A stretch of DNA of 64,000 bases from Hyphomicrobiaceae bacterium (GTDB lineage Bacteria > Pseudomonadota > Alphaproteobacteria > Rhizobiales > Hyphomicrobiaceae), in assembly GCA_025351355.1 (NCBI GenBank), contig JANXWC010000064.1, positions 62,001 through 126,000 on the forward strand. Reading direction: 5' to 3'. The notes beneath the pieces were generated by a model, which was not told where the DNA came from, did not search any database, and saw only the letters and a list, made by a program, of their open reading frames with translations. Positions 25,815-34,363 of this stretch are shown here, in pieces (the stretch's first letter is position 1; every line of letters begins with the position of its first letter). Made by a program: the position numbers and the translations under genes.

Positions 25815-26700
25815 ACCTGTGCAGCGACAACGCACTCGCTTCGTCGCCGCGATCGCGCCCATACTTGCGCCGCTGCGTGATCCATTCGCGGCCACCGGTG
25901 TGACGATTTATATTGTCTTCGTGCTCATCGCGATATTCGCCTTAAGCCTGGTGTCGCACGATCCGCTGGAGATCCTGTTCAATGACGACGGCAGGCTGGT
26001 TGCCGGCGAAGGCCCAAGCCGCCAACATCTCCTAGGCACCACCACGCTCGGCCGGGATATTTTCTCGCAGCTTGTGATCGGCACGCGTGCCGCACTGTAC
26101 GTCGGCTTGACCGCCGCCGTCGTCGTTGCACTGATCGGCACGGTCGTCGGTCTGGTGTCTGGATATTTTGGCGGCTGGCCCGATGCCGTGCTTATGCGGT
26201 TGGCCGACGTGGCGCTCGGCATACCGTTCCTGCCTTTCGTCATTCTGATGGCGGGCTTTCGTGGTCCGCGCACCAGCAATATCATTCTCGGCATCGCCTT
26301 GTTGCTGTGGCCCAACACCGCGCGCGTCATTCGCGCGCAAGTGCTGAGTGTCCGCGAGCGAGCTTTTGTCGAAGCGGCGCGGGTGACCGGCGCATCGACT
26401 TGGCGCATCTTGTTTGTGCATGTCGCGCCTAACATCCTGCCGCTGTCGTTTCTGTACGGTTCGATCGCGGTGGGCTGGGCGATCCTCACGGAAGCGTCGA
26501 TCGCGTTCCTGGGCTTCGGACCGTCAAACCAAGTGTCGTGGGGTTCGATGTTGCAGGATGCCTATGCCAGTCAGGCATTGTCACGCGGCGACTATCATTG
26601 GTTTGTGCCGCCGGGACTCTGCATCGTGCTCGTTGTCGTGGCGGGCTTCTTCGTCAGCCGCGGTTACGAGACCATCCTGTTCCCCAAGTTGAAGGATTGA
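25798..26700 (+). CDS. Peptide ABC importer permease 2 (DppC type)
   Basis: Second permease, 300 residues. An N-terminal cytoplasmic tail, one helix, then LLGTTTLGRDIFSQLVIGTR, the DppC/OppC signature, and the coupling loop EAARVTGASTWRILFVHVAPN. The start ATG at 25798 overlaps the end of the preceding gene, which fits translational coupling; an in-frame ATG at 25756 is less likely. Confidence 0.92.
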   Translation: MRDAVEPVQRQRTRFVAAIAPILAPLRDPFAATGVTIYIVFVLIAIFALSLVSHDPLEILFNDDGRLVAGEGPSRQHLLGTTTLGRDIFSQLVIGTRAALYVGLTAAVVVALIGTVVGLVSGYFGGWPDAVLMRLADVALGIPFLPFVILMAGFRGPRTSNIILGIALLLWPNTARVIRAQVLSVRERAFVEAARVTGASTWRILFVHVAPNILPLSFLYGSIAVGWAILTEASIAFLGFGPSNQVSWGSMLQDAYASQALSRGDYHWFVPPGLCIVLVVVAGFFVSRGYETILFPKLKD

Positions 26701-26704
26701 CGCG

Positions 26705-27718
26705 GTGTCTATCCTTGCGCTCAACGGGCTGCGTATTGACTACGCGACGGCGATCGGCACGGTCAGCGCCGTCGATCGCGGGACGTTCGTGGTGCCGCGC
26801 AGCGAGATCGTCGGTCTGGTCGGTGAGTCCGGCTGCGGGAAGACCACGCTCGCCCGCGCCATTACCGGCGTGATGGCGCGCAACGCACACGTGATCGATG
26901 GCGAGATCATATTCGATGGACGCGATCTGGTTGCGGCAACGCCAGCGGAACGTCGCGATGTGCTGTGGCGACAGATTGCCTTCGTGCCGCAGAGCGCGAT
27001 GAATGCCCTCGATCCCGTCTATCGGGTGAGCACTCAGATCCGCGAGGTGCTGATCGACCGTGGGCGCTACAGGCGCGCCAATGTGCCCGCCCGCATCGAC
27101 GCGCTGTTCCGCATGGTCGGCCTGGACCCTGGGCGGCAGCACGACTATCCGCATCAGTTCTCAGGCGGGATGCGGCAACGGGTGAGTATCGCGCTGGCAC
27201 TGGCACTCAATCCGAAGCTGCTGATTGCCGACGAACCGGTGACCGCGTTGGATGTGATTGTGCAGCGGCAGGTGCTCGATACGCTGCGCGATCTGCAGAA
27301 GCGGCTTGCTATATCGATCCTGCTGGTGACGCATGACATCAGCGTCGTCGCTTATGTCTGCAATCGCGTCGTGGTGATGTACGCGGGACAGGTGGTCGAG
27401 CAGGGCCCGGTGGCGGAGGTGCTGGAACAACCGTTTCATCCCTACACCATGGGGCTGACCAACGCCTTCCCCGATCTCGCGCGCGCACGCGATCAGTTGG
27501 TGCCTATTCCCGGCAGTCCCCCGGACTTGCGCAATCCGCCGCCCGGTTGCCGGTTTGCGCCGCGCTGTCCGTTTGCGATTGATCGCTGCCGCGCGGAGGA
27601 TCCACAACTCATCGATGTCGGCAACGGCCATCAGGCATCCTGCTGGCGCAGCGACGCGGTCGTCGAGATGCGCAGCAAGGCAAAGGAGGCTGCGACATGG
27701 TCGCCCTCGTCGCTGTAG
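26705..27718 (+). CDS. Peptide ABC importer ATPase 1 (DppD type)
   Basis: ATPase of 337 residues. Walker A GESGCGKTT, signature FSGGMRQRVSIALAL, Walker B LLIADEPVTALD and switch VTHDIS are intact. The C-terminal oligopeptide-transporter extension with NPPPGCRFAPRCPFAIDRC carries the cysteines that bind a [4Fe-4S] cluster in some relatives. Start is a GTG at 26705, four bases after the permease stop. It overlaps the next ATPase gene by 22 bases. Confidence 0.92.
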   Translation: MSILALNGLRIDYATAIGTVSAVDRGTFVVPRSEIVGLVGESGCGKTTLARAITGVMARNAHVIDGEIIFDGRDLVAATPAERRDVLWRQIAFVPQSAMNALDPVYRVSTQIREVLIDRGRYRRANVPARIDALFRMVGLDPGRQHDYPHQFSGGMRQRVSIALALALNPKLLIADEPVTALDVIVQRQVLDTLRDLQKRLAISILLVTHDISVVAYVCNRVVVMYAGQVVEQGPVAEVLEQPFHPYTMGLTNAFPDLARARDQLVPIPGSPPDLRNPPPGCRFAPRCPFAIDRCRAEDPQLIDVGNGHQASCWRSDAVVEMRSKAKEAATWSPSSL

Positions 27719-28671
27719 AAAATCTGGTGAAGCATTTTCCGGTGAAGCGCTCGTTGGCCGACGTTGTCGCCGGGCGTCATCCAGTTGTGCACGCCGTCGA
27801 TAATGTGAGCTTCACACTCGACGAGAATGAAACCGTCGGCCTGCTCGGTGAATCCGGATGCGGCAAGACGAGTACCGGGCGGCTGCTGCTGAAGTTGGAC
27901 CAACCGACATCTGGCCGCATCGAGATTGCTGGAAAGGATCTGGCGACGCTGGCGGGGGCCGATCTCAAGGCCTTCCGTCGCACCGCGCAACTCGTATTCC
28001 AGAATCCGTTTGACGCGCTCAATCCGCGTTTCAATATCCGCCGCGTGCTGGCGGAGCCGATGATCAATGCGGGTATCGATCGCCGCGAATATGCCGACCG
28101 TATCAATGCCGAGCTTGCCCGCGTGCGGATGCAGGGTGTCGGCGATTTGCTTGATAAATTTCCGCATCAACTCTCCGGCGGGCAGTTGCAACGCATCGTG
28201 CTGGCGCGCGCGCTGATCCTCGGGCCAAAATTCATCGTCGCCGATGAGCCTGTCTCGATGCTGGATGTCAGCGTGCGCGCCGGCGTGCTGAACCTGATGC
28301 GTGAAATTCAGGAGACCCTCGGTCTCACCGCCATCTACATTTCGCACGATCTGGCGCTGGTGCGCTACGTGGCTGCGCGCACGTTTGTGATGTATCTCGC
28401 GACCGTTGTCGAGGATGGTCCGACCGAACAGGTGATTTCGTCGCCGCAGCACCCCTACACAAAGGCGCTGTTAGCCGCCGTGCCCGTGCCGCACGTCAAT
28501 CAGAACCGCGAACCGTTGCCGATCAAGGGCAACATGCCGAATGCGCGCAACCCGCCGTCCGGTTGCCGCTTCCACGATCGCTGTCCGATGGCGATTGCGC
28601 GATGTGCAGCGGAAGTACCGGCGCTGCGCGAAATCGAGCCCGGCCACCGGGCTGCGTGCCACCTTGCCTGA
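27697..28671 (+). CDS. Peptide ABC importer ATPase 2 (DppF type)
   Basis: Second ATPase of the importer, 324 residues. Walker A GESGCGKTS, Q-loop LVFQNPFDALNPRF, signature LSGGQLQRIVLARAL, Walker B FIVADEPVSMLD, and a C-terminal extension with NPPSGCRFHDRCPMAIARC. It pairs with the preceding ATPase as a heterodimer and ends the operon. Confidence 0.92.
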   Translation: MVALVAVENLVKHFPVKRSLADVVAGRHPVVHAVDNVSFTLDENETVGLLGESGCGKTSTGRLLLKLDQPTSGRIEIAGKDLATLAGADLKAFRRTAQLVFQNPFDALNPRFNIRRVLAEPMINAGIDRREYADRINAELARVRMQGVGDLLDKFPHQLSGGQLQRIVLARALILGPKFIVADEPVSMLDVSVRAGVLNLMREIQETLGLTAIYISHDLALVRYVAARTFVMYLATVVEDGPTEQVISSPQHPYTKALLAAVPVPHVNQNREPLPIKGNMPNARNPPSGCRFHDRCPMAIARCAAEVPALREIEPGHRAACHLA

Positions 28672-28961
28672 CGAAGTTCGCGACCCCGGAGAAATGCAAA
28701 TTATCATCCGGGCCGTCGTCATGGCTCCTGACCTGCTCCCCGGCATTCCATCCAGCTTATAGCTGAACCTCTCAGTGGAGATATCGACATGCGGAACAGC
28801 CGGTTCAGCGAAAGCGCAATCATCGGGAGATGAGCATCGACGGTTCGGTGAACATCAACTACCCGCCATGCGGATTGATCTGGTACATGAAATGTCCGGT
28901 TGCCAATCTCGGCGCCGCGGTGTGAGCACGACGAATTGATCTGAAATGGATCGCCCGGTTG
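28672..28961. other. Convergent intergenic region, no gene seen
   Basis: About 290 bases between the importer operon and the convergent amidohydrolase. No convincing coding frame, hairpin with T-run or RNA gene was recognised. Confidence 0.5.
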
Positions 28962-29798
28962 TCAATTCGCCGTGTCGAATTTGAAGAGCCGCTGCGGCGA
29001 ATCCCACAGAATTTTCCGGCGAACAGGAACCGACGGAAACAGCTTATCGACGAATGAGAGCAGCGGTCCGTAATCGAGCCGCTCCGTTGCGCGCAAAAAC
29101 GGCCAATCAGAGCCCCACATGCACATATCTGGACTGAACGCATCGACGAGGGCGTGCACGTAGGGCCATGCGTCGTTGTAGGGGAATTCGGTTTTGGCGA
29201 ATTTTGAGAGGCCGGAAATCTTGACGGCGGTGCGCCCATTGGCGGCCAGCGACAGCAATGCCGCAAATCCCGGTTGCGCCAACCCGGCCGCAACAAGCGG
29301 CCGGCCGCAATGATCGATGAGAATTTTACTGCGGCAGGCCTGTAGCAGTGGCAGGAGGTCGATGAGTTGGTCGCCTTCGACCTGGACTTGGAGGAATATG
29401 TCGAGTTCGGCGAGACGGTCAATCAATGCGTGGGTGTCGCGATAGTAAGATGTGCCGTGATAGGTCGCGTTGATGGCGACGCCGACAATGCCACGCTGTT
29501 TGAGATCCGCCAGCGTCTCCAAATCCACATCGTTGGGGACGACCGCAATGCCTTTAAAGCGTCCATTGCTGCGGCCGATCGCATCGAGCAAACAGCGGTT
29601 GTCGGGGCCGTAGCCGGAGTTGGGTCCGACGACCAGACAGTGCGCCACGCCATAAGCGTCGCAGACTGTATGCAATTGATGTTCGGTACCAACTTCTTGC
29701 GCCGAAGGGCGATACCTCGTGTCTGCCGCATACGGATAGCGCTGAGGATCGAGAATGTGATTGTGGCAATCGATCTTCATTTCATCAATAGCGCTCAT
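28962..29798 (-). CDS. Metal-dependent amidohydrolase (amidohydrolase 2 / PDC hydrolase-like)
   Basis: TIM-barrel hydrolase or decarboxylase of 278 residues. Motifs: IDCHNHI near the N-terminus, ILIDHCGRP in the middle and MCMWGSDWPF near the C-terminus, typical of 2-pyrone-4,6-dicarboxylate hydrolase and related lactonases. The frame is open about 55 codons upstream, but the metal-binding start and a GAGG ribosome site favour the ATG at 29798. It stands alone, convergent with the peptide importer operon. Substrate unknown; a lactone or dicarboxylic acid is plausible. Confidence 0.82.
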   Translation of the reverse strand: MSAIDEMKIDCHNHILDPQRYPYAADTRYRPSAQEVGTEHQLHTVCDAYGVAHCLVVGPNSGYGPDNRCLLDAIGRSNGRFKGIAVVPNDVDLETLADLKQRGIVGVAINATYHGTSYYRDTHALIDRLAELDIFLQVQVEGDQLIDLLPLLQACRSKILIDHCGRPLVAAGLAQPGFAALLSLAANGRTAVKISGLSKFAKTEFPYNDAWPYVHALVDAFSPDMCMWGSDWPFLRATERLDYGPLLSFVDKLFPSVPVRRKILWDSPQRLFKFDTAN

Positions 29799-29982
29799 CA
29801 TTACCTCGGTCGCTCTGTCGGTGCGTCGCGTTGTGGTCGTCGGCGCACTCGACGCACGACTATGACAAGCCGGGCTGCGCGAGGCCATAGCGGCGCGAAC
29901 TTCTATTGGTAACGCACGCGCCCCCGCGACGATCACTCGGCGCAGGGTCGCGGTTTGTTTGCTCAACTTCGTGCGATAATCG

Positions 29983-30567
29983 TTACTTCGGCAGCAGCAC
30001 GTGATCGATGACGTGGATGACGCCGTTCGATTGCTTGACGTCCGCGATTGTCACTGTGGCCACGCCGCCATTCTCGTCCGTCAGCGTCAGCTTGCCGTCC
30101 GCCTTTTTAACGATGAGCGTTGCGCCGCTCAAAGTCTTCACCGGATGCGTGCCGTTTTCATCGTCGACCATCTTGCCGATGGCGTCGGACATGACGGCCT
30201 TCCCGACAACGTGGGACGTCAGAATCTTGACGAGTTTCGGTTTGTTTTCTGGCTTTAGCAGCGTTTCCACTGTTCCGGCAGGAAGCATCGCAAAGGCATC
30301 GTTCGTCGGTGCGAACACCATGAAGGGGCCGGGACCGGATAACGTTTCAACGAGGCCCGCAGCCTTCACAGCCGCGACGAGCGTCGTGTGATCCTTCGAG
30401 TTCACCGCATTTTCAATGATGTTCTTGGTCGGATACATGGCCGCTCCGCCGACCATGACGGTCGTCTCGGCTGACCACGCCGATGGCGCTGTGGCAGCGA
30501 GCGCAGCGGTCGATACGAATCCCAATACGGCAAGCATCTTGCAGATACGCGAATTTTGCAAACTCAT
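29983..30567 (-). CDS. Secreted fasciclin-domain protein
   Basis: A 194-residue exported protein with one FAS1 domain, a fold linked to cell adhesion and surface association. A signal peptide covers about residues 1-33 (cleaved near AWSA). The two FAS1 hallmark segments are clear: GPFMVFAPTNDAFAMLP and the C-terminal NGVIHVIDHVLLP. The ATG at 30567 has GGAGAG upstream, which decides the start against the longer frame. It lies in a monocistronic position. Confidence 0.9.
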   Translation of the reverse strand: MSLQNSRICKMLAVLGFVSTAALAATAPSAWSAETTVMVGGAAMYPTKNIIENAVNSKDHTTLVAAVKAAGLVETLSGPGPFMVFAPTNDAFAMLPAGTVETLLKPENKPKLVKILTSHVVGKAVMSDAIGKMVDDENGTHPVKTLSGATLIVKKADGKLTLTDENGGVATVTIADVKQSNGVIHVIDHVLLPK

Positions 30568-30831
30568 ATTTCTCTCCAGGATTAGTTGAGCTCTGTGGTG
30601 AGCTGGAGAATATACGGTGGGCAACGCGCGAAGTTTCAAAATATTAAACATGTCGATTTTGAATTTATTATATAGGCTTACTGATCCACACGTGCGCGGC
30701 AAACGTTACGTCATGCTCACGGCAAATTACGATATGTCGGTATATTCAGTGCAAACAGCTATTAATCGTTATGTAATAACGACCTTTTCTGTTCAGTTAA
30801 AAAAATCAGACACGCCGTTTATCCACTCTGA
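30568..30831. other. AT-rich intergenic region upstream of the fasciclin gene
   Basis: Markedly AT-rich relative to the window, with runs such as TTGAATTTATTATATAGG. It should contain the fasciclin promoter on the minus strand. The open frame at 30617-30979 on the plus strand has no homology I recognise and no ribosome site. Confidence 0.5.
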
Positions 30832-30945
30832 TTATTTATGTTCGCCTGAGGTTTGCCGAAAAGGCATGTTGTCGAAAGCCAAGGCGGGAGCGGCAGCCGC
30901 CGCAAGAAGAGTGACCGTCAGCACGACGAAAACAAATTTACTCAT
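30832..30945 (-). CDS. Small exported peptide (37 residues)
   Basis: Reading the minus strand from 30945 gives ATG, an immediate signal peptide (MSKFVFVVLTVTLLAAAAA, then PALA) and a mature part of only about 14 residues, FDNMPFRQTSGEHK. AGGAAG sits 4 bases before the ATG, a good ribosome site. Charge, hydrophobic core and the Ala-x-Ala end are textbook for Sec export. The mature peptide matches nothing I know. The gene could be a short secreted peptide or the 5' remnant of a larger exported protein. Confidence 0.55.
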   Translation of the reverse strand: MSKFVFVVLTVTLLAAAAAPALAFDNMPFRQTSGEHK

Positions 30946-31105
30946 TGGGTCTTCCTGCCGAGCAATGATTTTCGGGTAATCTCAATGAGCCCGGCGTTGC
31001 TCCCTGCATACTACGCGAACGGGTGATTTAAAGTTTCACCGGGGGCCTTGGCTAAGCCATCACCGTTCAGTGATGACTGGAGGCTGCATCTTTATTTCAA
31101 GTAGT

Positions 31106-31930
31106 TCAGCCGCCTTTAACGGCGCCAGCGGTCAGCCCGGCCACGATCTGCCGTTGCGCAAACACGGTCAGCACCAGCACCGGCAGGGTCACCAGCAGCG
31201 CTGCGGCCGCCAACGGCCCCCAACTCAGCTGGTCGAACGAGATCATATTGTAGACAGCGACCGGCAGCGTGCGTGTTTCCCGTCCGGCAAGCACGATACC
31301 GAAGACAAAGTTATTCCATGAAAAGATCACGGCGAGGATGAAGGCAACGGCGATCCCCGGCCGTGCGATCGGTAGCGCGACGTGGCGGAACACCTGCCAG
31401 CGCGTGGCGCCGTCGATGACGGCGGCTTGCTCGAGTTCGATCGGCGTCGTCTCGAAATATCCGATCATGATCCAGATGACGATGGGCACGGTGACGACCA
31501 GATGGATGATGATTTGCGGCCACAGCGTGCCGAGCAGGCCCAGCCACTGGAACAGCAGGAACAGCGGAATGAGATAGGACAGGCCGGGTGTGATGCGCGC
31601 GATAAGGATCACGCCGGCGGCTTTGTGGGCGCGCATGCGGGCGAGCCCGTAGCCGGCTGGCACGCCGACGAGCAGAGCGAACAGAGTGGCTGTCCCGGTG
31701 ACGATCAGGCTGTTGTAGAAATAGGTCGTAAACCGGTTCGAGTTGAGCACGGCCGCGTAGTTGCCCCAGTTGACGCGCGGTGGAATGAAGGACGGCGGAT
31801 AGGTGGCGTTATCGACTTCGAATTTCAGCGACAGGGAGATCATCCACAAGAAAAACAACACCGCCGGAGAGACGACCACAAAAATGGCAAAGGCCATGCC
31901 GACGGCATTGAGCAGGCGGCGCTTGGTCAT
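31106..31930 (-). CDS. Sugar-type ABC importer permease 2 (MalG type)
   Basis: Permease of 274 residues with six helices; the coupling loop reads ELEQAAVIDGATRWQVFRHVALP. It overlaps the end of the preceding permease by four bases, so translation is coupled. The three genes at 31-34 kb form a CUT1 importer with no ATPase. Confidence 0.9.
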   Translation of the reverse strand: MTKRRLLNAVGMAFAIFVVVSPAVLFFLWMISLSLKFEVDNATYPPSFIPPRVNWGNYAAVLNSNRFTTYFYNSLIVTGTATLFALLVGVPAGYGLARMRAHKAAGVILIARITPGLSYLIPLFLLFQWLGLLGTLWPQIIIHLVVTVPIVIWIMIGYFETTPIELEQAAVIDGATRWQVFRHVALPIARPGIAVAFILAVIFSWNNFVFGIVLAGRETRTLPVAVYNMISFDQLSWGPLAAAALLVTLPVLVLTVFAQRQIVAGLTAGAVKGG

Positions 31931-32871
31931 CCGGCGCCTCCTGCCTCGTTCCAGTGGGTGCGCTGGCGGATCAGGACCAGCGAGCCGGCCAACGCGACGA
32001 TGAGCGCGAAAAACACCACGACGATCGCCGAGGCATAACCGACATCGTAATAGACGAAGGCGACGCTGTATAAATAGAGGTTGATCGTTTCCGAGGCGGT
32101 GCCGGGACCACCCTGGGTGATGGCGAAGATGATGTCGAAACTTTTGACCGCGTCGATCATGCGGATCATGGCCGCGATGAAAATGAAAGGCGCGATCATC
32201 GGCGCCGAGATATAACGGAACACCTGCCAGTGCGTGGCGCCATCGATCTGTGCGCTTTCATACGGCTCGGCCGGGATCGCGGCGAGGCCGCCGAGCACGA
32301 TCAGCATGACCAGTGGCGTCCATTGCCAAGTTTCAACTAGCACCAGCGACGGGATGACGGTGGCCGGGTGAAACACCCACAGCTGCGGCGAGATGCCAAC
32401 CAGCGACAACAGGTAGTTGAGCACGCCGAGCTGGGGATGAAACATCATCGTCCAGACCAGAGCAATGGCCACCGGCGTCGCCATCATCGGCAGAATGAAA
32501 AGCCCGCGTATCAATCCGCGCAAGGGAAAGTGCGTGTTGAAGACGACGGCTGCCAGCGTCCCCAGGCCCACCGGCAACAACACCGACAAACCTGTGTAGA
32601 GCAACGTATTCCACACCGACTCGACAAAGCGCGTGTCGCGCGGAAGGCGCAGATAGTTGGCGAGGCCGACGAACGTCGGGGGCGCGCCGATCTTCCACTC
32701 GTGCAGGCTCATCCAGATTGTGAAGGCCCAAGGGAATACGATGACCGCCGACACCACGAACAGTGCCGGCGCAACGAAGGGCCAATAGGACGGCGGTCGC
32801 CAAGCCGGCACTTCAGGTATGGAAGTGCCCGCCTCCGCCAGCATCGATCCGGACGCGTCGGTTTCACTCAC
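31927..32871 (-). CDS. Sugar-type ABC importer permease 1 (MalF type)
   Basis: Permease of 314 residues with six helices and coupling loop YESAQIDGATHWQVFRYISAP. The frame is open well upstream through the binding protein gene, but the real start is the GTG at 32871, which overlaps the binding protein stop in the GTGA arrangement. The product begins MSETDASG and the first helix starts near residue 25. Confidence 0.9.
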   Translation of the reverse strand: MSETDASGSMLAEAGTSIPEVPAWRPPSYWPFVAPALFVVSAVIVFPWAFTIWMSLHEWKIGAPPTFVGLANYLRLPRDTRFVESVWNTLLYTGLSVLLPVGLGTLAAVVFNTHFPLRGLIRGLFILPMMATPVAIALVWTMMFHPQLGVLNYLLSLVGISPQLWVFHPATVIPSLVLVETWQWTPLVMLIVLGGLAAIPAEPYESAQIDGATHWQVFRYISAPMIAPFIFIAAMIRMIDAVKSFDIIFAITQGGPGTASETINLYLYSVAFVYYDVGYASAIVVVFFALIVALAGSLVLIRQRTHWNEAGGAG

Positions 32872-34193
32872 GCTTTTTCGCTGCGCTCCAGGATCGGACG
32901 GAACTGCTCGTGCGCCTTTTTCAATTCGGTTGCCGGATCGGCACCAGACAGCGTCGCAGTCAGCGCCGCGCCGACGAGGTCGCGGAATTCGGCGACTGGA
33001 ATGATCACGGGCAGGCCGAGCTTGCTGATCTTGGCCGAGCCGATCACCGAATCCAGCCATTCCGAGGGCATTTTCACACCCTTGCGGACGGTCTCGTCGT
33101 TGAGTACGGAGGCGCGGAACGGCACACCGCCGCCGGACTGCAGCAAGCGTGCGCCCATCGTCTTCGACACGGCCCACTGACAGTAGAGGTAAGCCGCCTC
33201 TTTTTTCGTACTGCCCTGGGGGATACCGATGCCATCCCCGTAGGTTGCGGAATAAGAGCCTTTGGGGCCGGCGGGAACCACGGCATACCCGATCTTGCCT
33301 GCGACGCGCGAGGCGTTCGGGTCTTCCACGGGGGGCGCCCAACCCACGCCGTCGATCCACATCGCCGAGCGTCCCTGCGTCAGCGAGGCCATCGATTCCA
33401 TCCAGTTGAAACCGGCGGTGCCTGGTGGCGCGGTCTTGGTGAGCAGCTTCTGATAGAGCTTGGTCGCCTCGATCGCCTCGGGGCCGTCTGTTTGGATGTT
33501 GCCCTTGGCGTCGAGGAATTCGCCGCCGTAGTTGAGGAAGAAGTTGGTCCACAGCGTCATATTGGCGTTGCGCAAACCGCGACCGACGAAGCCGTAAATG
33601 CCGTTGGCGGGATCGTTGAGTTTCTCGGCCGCCGCTACCATCTCGTCGAATGTCTTCGGCAGCGCGACGCCTTTCTTGGCGAACAACTCCTTGTTCCAAT
33701 AGAGGATGAAGTAATCGACCGACCACGGCAGCGAATGCATTTCGCCCTTGTCGTTCTTGGCGAACTGCAATCCGCCAGCCGAGAAATCGTCGACCGTCAG
33801 ATCGGGCGCAGTGAGCTTGGGATCTTTCATGAAGCCGGTGAGATCGGCGAGCCAGCCGGCTTTCTCGAACTGCCGCTTCTGCACGTGATAGCTGACATGA
33901 ATGACATCGAAGCTGGGCTTGCCGGACGTGAGTTCGATGACCGCCTTCTGGCGTTGCTGCTGCTCGGGAATGACCTCAGAGCCGACCTTGATGCCGGTGA
34001 GCTCGGTAAATTCTGACGCATACTTTTGCAGCAAGTCGCCGCGCGGGCCCTTGATCAGGTTCACCTCAAGCGTCGTGCCGGCGTACTTCTTCCAATCGGG
34101 TTCGGCGGCGTAAGCCGGCAATCCGGAGGCACCGAGGGCACCCGCCGCTGCCGAGCCTGCCATGACGGCGCGTCTGGAGATGAGATTTTTCAT
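32868..34193 (-). CDS. Sugar-type ABC importer substrate-binding protein (family 1)
   Basis: Exported binding protein of 441 residues. The signal MKNLISRRAVMAGSAAAGAL carries paired Arg and cleaves near AYAAE. The body has family 1 features: LEVNLIKGPRGDLLQKYASEF, PSFDVIHVSYHVQKRQ and repeated gate helices. The upstream frame is open, but the signal peptide fixes the ATG at 34193. It leads the operon and is divergent from an amidohydrolase gene, sharing a 170-base promoter region. Confidence 0.9.
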   Translation of the reverse strand: MKNLISRRAVMAGSAAAGALGASGLPAYAAEPDWKKYAGTTLEVNLIKGPRGDLLQKYASEFTELTGIKVGSEVIPEQQQRQKAVIELTSGKPSFDVIHVSYHVQKRQFEKAGWLADLTGFMKDPKLTAPDLTVDDFSAGGLQFAKNDKGEMHSLPWSVDYFILYWNKELFAKKGVALPKTFDEMVAAAEKLNDPANGIYGFVGRGLRNANMTLWTNFFLNYGGEFLDAKGNIQTDGPEAIEATKLYQKLLTKTAPPGTAGFNWMESMASLTQGRSAMWIDGVGWAPPVEDPNASRVAGKIGYAVVPAGPKGSYSATYGDGIGIPQGSTKKEAAYLYCQWAVSKTMGARLLQSGGGVPFRASVLNDETVRKGVKMPSEWLDSVIGSAKISKLGLPVIIPVAEFRDLVGAALTATLSGADPATELKKAHEQFRPILERSEKA

Positions 34194-34363
34194 GTGTTCC
34201 ACCCTGCCTTGAAGTTTCTTTTGGGCGATACTAGTGCGCTTCCTCGATGAGTGTAAACGGAATTCAAGAGACGCGCGCGGCGGAGCCATGCATGCTTCCC
34301 CATTGACGCCGCCGGAGCCGCGTCGGAAGCTTTCGCCTTGCATCCCGCGTGAGGTATCCGGTC

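Noticed and set aside
30617-30979. Plus-strand frame of 120 codons in the AT-rich gap
   Set aside because: No ribosome site and no homology recognised; the opposite strand has a better-supported small exported peptide.
31927-33726. Treating the full 599-codon minus-strand frame as one large permease
   Set aside because: Its upstream half is a shadow of the binding protein gene; the GTGA overlap at 32871 marks the real permease start.
32763-34016. Plus-strand open frame of 417 codons opposite the sugar-type binding protein gene
   Set aside because: Shadow of the minus-strand gene, which has a signal peptide and family motifs.
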